A stretch of DNA of 64,000 nucleotides. It comes from Myxococcales bacterium. Lineage in GTDB: Bacteria > Myxococcota_A > Polyangia > Haliangiales > Haliangiaceae. The notes below the pieces were generated by a model that was not told the origin of the DNA, did no database searches, and saw only the letters and a list, made by a program, of their open reading frames with translations. This document shows, one piece after another, positions 61,056 to 64,000 of the stretch. The number at the start of each line of letters is the position of its first letter. Position 1 is the first letter of the stretch. Made by a program: the position numbers and the translations under genes. The DNA is taken from the NCBI GenBank assembly GCA_016706545.1, contig JADJJK010000009.1, positions 1-64,000 of the forward strand, written 5' to 3'.

Positions 61056-64000
61056 CTAGAAGTCGTAGATGAGGCCCATGCTCATGCGCCACACCGACTG
61101 CAGCACGTCCACGCGCTGCGGCTTGAGCGTGCGCAGGTTGCTATAGACGTACTTGCGCTCGGCGGCGTTGTAGTTCACGTCCACCGCGGGCACCGTGAAC
61201 GGGAAGCCGACCTGCGTGTAGCGACCCCAGTCGTCGTTGAGCAGGTTGCCGAGGTTCTCGATGTCGAGGACGAAGCGCGCGCGGTGACCGGCCACCGGGC
61301 TCGGCAGGTCCTGCGAGATGCGCATGTCGAAGCGGTTGAGCCACGAGCTGGTGAAGGCGTTGCGCGGCGCGATCTGGCCCTTGTACTTGTCGAGGCCACG
61401 GTCCTTGAGGAACTTGTCGAAGTCCGCCTGGTCGATGCCCATGAGGATGACGTCCGAGCCGTCGCCCTTGGGCACGTAGAAGAGCTGACGGTTGCGGCGC
61501 GCGAACTCGCGCTCCTCGCCGAAGATGCGAGCCAGGTTGTTGCCACCGGCGTTGTCCGCGAAGGTGTAGCTGAAGGGCTGGCCAGAGCGGCCCTCGAAGA
61601 ACAGCGACACCGTGGTGCGCATGTCCTCCCACGGGCGGGTGCAGCAGGGCCAGATGTCCTTGATGATGGCGCGCGAGAACTGCATCACGCCCATGAAGCG
61701 GTGGGTGCGCTCGTAGTTGGAGCGAGCGACGTCCGGCTTCTGCGGATCGACCACGGCGGCGAGGCCATAGTTCGAGACCGAGCGCGAGCTGGTGGCCGGC
61801 GAGACCTCCTGCGCGTCGGTGTAGGCGTACGAGCCCGCCAGCGACAGCCCGAAGGGGAACTTCTTGGAGATGGCGATGCTGGCGGCGTGCGACCGGCCAC
61901 CGCTGGTGTTGTCGAGAAACATGTCGTAGCCGCGGTTGGGGTTGAACTGGCCACCGGCGGCGACGTGGTCGTAGTACGGACGGCCATCGGGCAGCACGTC
62001 GGTGGGGTTGTTGTTGGCGATGGTGTCCAGGTTGCGGCGCAGGTCGCGCCAGAAGATGGCGTCGCGGACCTTGCTGTACGTGTAGTTGAGCTTGAGCTCG
62101 ACGTTCTCGCCGGTCTTGCCAAGGCCAGGGATATCGAACGAGTAGTCCGCGCCCGTGCCGACCTTCCAGGTGGACGGGATGCGGAAGTTCGGGTCGATGG
62201 CGTCGATGTTGCCGTCGCCGACCACGAGCTGGCGCTTGAGCGCGTCCGGGATGGTGCGGCCATCGAAGCCGGTGATGATGGCGGCGTCGCTGGTGGTGGC
62301 GGTGTCCACGCGGACGCCGTCGTTGGTGTACGAGTTGGACACCCACACCGTCGGGGTGCCGCCGCTGTAGAGGCCCACGCCGCCGCGCAGGTTGAGCCGC
62401 GGCAGCGCGCGGTAGCTCAGGCCAAGGCGCGGCAGGAGGATGTTCTTGCCGTCGATGGTGCTGGTGTTGGAGAAGCCGTAGCGGCGCTGGAAGTTGGGGT
62501 TCGCGGCGATGTTGAGCGAGGCGTGGTAGCCCTCGAGGCGGACACCGGCCTGCACGGTGAGGTCCGGGGTGACCTCGAACTGATCCTGCAGGTAGCCGGC
62601 GATGACGCTGGTGTTCCAGTCCGCCGCGGCGTCCGTCGGGTTGTGCGACAGCGCGTTGTTGTACCGGATCGAGGTGGGGATCTTGTTGCGGAAGTTGGCG
62701 AGCGAGGCGTAGTCAGCGACGCCGCGGCTGCCAGCGACAAACAGGTTGTCGATGGCGAGGTAGTCGTACTCCGCGCCGCCGGTTATGAGGTGGTTGCCCA
62801 GGAGCAGGTTGCCCTGCGCGCGGCCGTGATAGACGTCGTTGTCCAGCTCGTTGGCGTGACGGAACTCGTCGGGGCCAAGCAGGATCTGGCCAGCCAGCGG
62901 GGTGCGGATGGTGACCGCGGCGAAGTCCGTGCCGTTGAGCGACTTCTGGCGGTTGGCCACCAGCTTGCCGGAGACCTCGAGCTCGGTGGAGAACTTGTCC
63001 GACCAGTCCGAGAACAGGCGCGCGGCGACGGTGTTGAGCGTGTCCTTGGCGTCGTACCAGTTGGACGACAGCGGCAAGATCGTGTCGCTGGCGCCGGTGT
63101 TCTGGATGGCGTTGCCGCTGGTGCGCTGGTAGCTCACGCTCAGGCGGTGCTGCTGGTTGATGGCCCAGTCGACCTTGGCCAGGAGCTTGAGGTCGCTCTC
63201 GTCCACCGAGCGCGCTGGGTCGCCGGCTTCGAAGCCGTAGACCTCGCGCGCGATGGCCTGCGCCTCTTCCATCTCGGCCAGGGTGACCTTGCTGGTGATG
63301 TTGGCGGCGTCGGAGCCAGCCGGGCCGGCGTCCACCGGCGTGGTGGCCGACAGGCCCTCCACGCTGGCCAGGAAGTGGACCTTGTCCTTGATGATGGGAC
63401 CGCCCACGGTGGCGCCAAAGCGGGCCTCCCGGAAGTCCACCTTCAGCTCGTTGTCGCGCGACTTGTTTCCGACCAGCGAGTCGTTGGCGAAGGTGCCGAT
63501 GACCTGACCGTGGAACTCGTTGGTGCCGGTCTTGGTGACGATGTTGACGTTACCGCCGAGGAACTTGCCGTAGCGCACGTCGAAGGGCGACGACTCGACC
63601 GCGACCTCTTCGACGGCGGACAGGGCCACCGGCGAGCGGCGGGTGGGGTAGCCGCTGGCGTTGAGGCCGAAGTCGTCGTCCTGGCGGGTGCCGTCGACGG
63701 TGACGCTGTTGAAGCGGTTGTTGGTGCCGTCGATGGACAGCGCCTTGTCGCGGCCCTCGGCGTACGCGCCCGGGGTCAGGCGGACGACGTCCTTGGGATC
63801 GCGACCGATGGAGGGCAGCTCGCCGATGTCCTCGGCGGCGACCACGGTCTTGGCCGAGGCGTTGCGCGGCGTGTTGGTGACGACGATGTTGATGATCTCC
63901 TCCGTCAGCTTCAACGCGACGTTCATGTCGCGCGTCTTGCCGGCGGTGAGCATGATCTTGTCCTCGGAGAACGGGGCAAAGCCCAGGGACAAGACGGACA
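61056..64000 (-). CDS. TonB-dependent receptor (partial, N-terminus outside window)
   Basis: At least 981 residues; the frame is open at the right edge, so the signal peptide and N-terminal part lie beyond. The first visible stretch (MLTAGKTRDMNVALKLTEEIINIVV) is the end of a carboxypeptidase-regulatory-like domain. The plug follows (SIGRDPKDVVRLTPGAYAEG, DGTNNRFNSVTVDG, VRYGKFLGGNVNIVTKTGTNEFHG), then the barrel ending MSMGLIYDF with the terminal Phe needed for BAM. This is the Oar-like class, which takes up large substrates or secreted peptides. The ligand is unknown. Confidence 0.88.
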   Translation of the reverse strand, partial: SVLSLGFAPFSEDKIMLTAGKTRDMNVALKLTEEIINIVVTNTPRNASAKTVVAAEDIGELPSIGRDPKDVVRLTPGAYAEGRDKALSIDGTNNRFNSVTVDGTRQDDDFGLNASGYPTRRSPVALSAVEEVAVESSPFDVRYGKFLGGNVNIVTKTGTNEFHGQVIGTFANDSLVGNKSRDNELKVDFREARFGATVGGPIIKDKVHFLASVEGLSATTPVDAGPAGSDAANITSKVTLAEMEEAQAIAREVYGFEAGDPARSVDESDLKLLAKVDWAINQQHRLSVSYQRTSGNAIQNTGASDTILPLSSNWYDAKDTLNTVAARLFSDWSDKFSTELEVSGKLVANRQKSLNGTDFAAVTIRTPLAGQILLGPDEFRHANELDNDVYHGRAQGNLLLGNHLITGGAEYDYLAIDNLFVAGSRGVADYASLANFRNKIPTSIRYNNALSHNPTDAAADWNTSVIAGYLQDQFEVTPDLTVQAGVRLEGYHASLNIAANPNFQRRYGFSNTSTIDGKNILLPRLGLSYRALPRLNLRGGVGLYSGGTPTVWVSNSYTNDGVRVDTATTSDAAIITGFDGRTIPDALKRQLVVGDGNIDAIDPNFRIPSTWKVGTGADYSFDIPGLGKTGENVELKLNYTYSKVRDAIFWRDLRRNLDTIANNNPTDVLPDGRPYYDHVAAGGQFNPNRGYDMFLDNTSGGRSHAASIAISKKFPFGLSLAGSYAYTDAQEVSPATSSRSVSNYGLAAVVDPQKPDVARSNYERTHRFMGVMQFSRAIIKDIWPCCTRPWEDMRTTVSLFFEGRSGQPFSYTFADNAGGNNLARIFGEEREFARRNRQLFYVPKGDGSDVILMGIDQADFDKFLKDRGLDKYKGQIAPRNAFTSSWLNRFDMRISQDLPSPVAGHRARFVLDIENLGNLLNDDWGRYTQVGFPFTVPAVDVNYNAAERKYVYSNLRTLKPQRVDVLQSVWRMSMGLIYDF

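Overview
The window is high-GC DNA (roughly 70% G+C by eye) from what looks like a free-living member of the Myxococcota. Pointers to that group are a membrane-anchored Ser/Thr kinase cluster, Cys-rich lipoproteins, several HEAT-repeat proteins, a DUF4157-type polymorphic-toxin locus, a roadblock protein and SelB. This is inferred from gene content; no rRNA is present to confirm it.

Layout. 0.3-5.6 kb: Ni/Co transporter, DTW-domain tRNA-modifying enzyme, recA with an upstream dyad, a small His/Lys-rich lipoprotein, a membrane-protein pair (the first frameshifted) and a TerB-like protein. 5.7-17.2 kb: two HEAT-repeat proteins (727 and 1483 aa) flank a minus-strand polymorphic-toxin locus (DUF4157-SH3-LysM carrier, glycine-zipper/RNase-like toxin, putative immunity protein) broken by about eight frameshifts. 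17.3-24.8 kb: EamA transporter, ECF sigma/ChrR-like anti-sigma pair divergent from a SWIM-SNF2 helicase, an esterase lipoprotein and a V4R protein. 24.8-30 kb: an SDR, a three-gene DUF692 (MNIO) RiPP-like operon with a Cys-containing precursor, then a redoxin and a divergent LysR regulator around a palindrome. 30-34.6 kb: beta-barrel protein, second EamA transporter, a hypothetical and a hybrid histidine kinase.

34.8-42.1 kb is the outstanding region. On the minus strand about 17 tRNA genes, two tandem Y-RNA-like elements, a Ro60 (TROVE-vWA) gene, two tRNA-shaped RNAs with an embedded circularly permuted Y-RNA-like module, and an HNH protein form one directional array of about 4.8 kb. It is bounded by a Rho-independent terminator on the upstream side and a 13-bp-stem hairpin on the downstream side. 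rtcA (RNA 3'-phosphate cyclase) lies 1.3 kb further on. All four Y-like modules share a GGGCCGA strand opposite a CTCC-TTGTCC-like strand; three also share GGTTATC. Several tRNAs have unusual D or T loops. Ro60, Y RNAs and RtcA are known partners in bacterial RNA repair; a Ro60 gene set inside a tRNA/tRNA-mimic array is the main finding.

42-64 kb: DUF423 protein, envelope proteins, roadblock protein, DPP IV-like peptidase, parallel beta-helix lipoprotein, GST, a kinase-TPR-lipoprotein operon, a Cys-rich lipoprotein with a degenerate metzincin motif in an operon with a small HEAT protein, beta-barrel protein, SelB, an acyl-CoA ligase (one frameshift) and a TonB-dependent receptor that runs off the right end. 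Several frameshifts fall on homopolymers or look like one-base losses, so some may be sequencing errors; their clustering in the toxin locus suggests real decay there.
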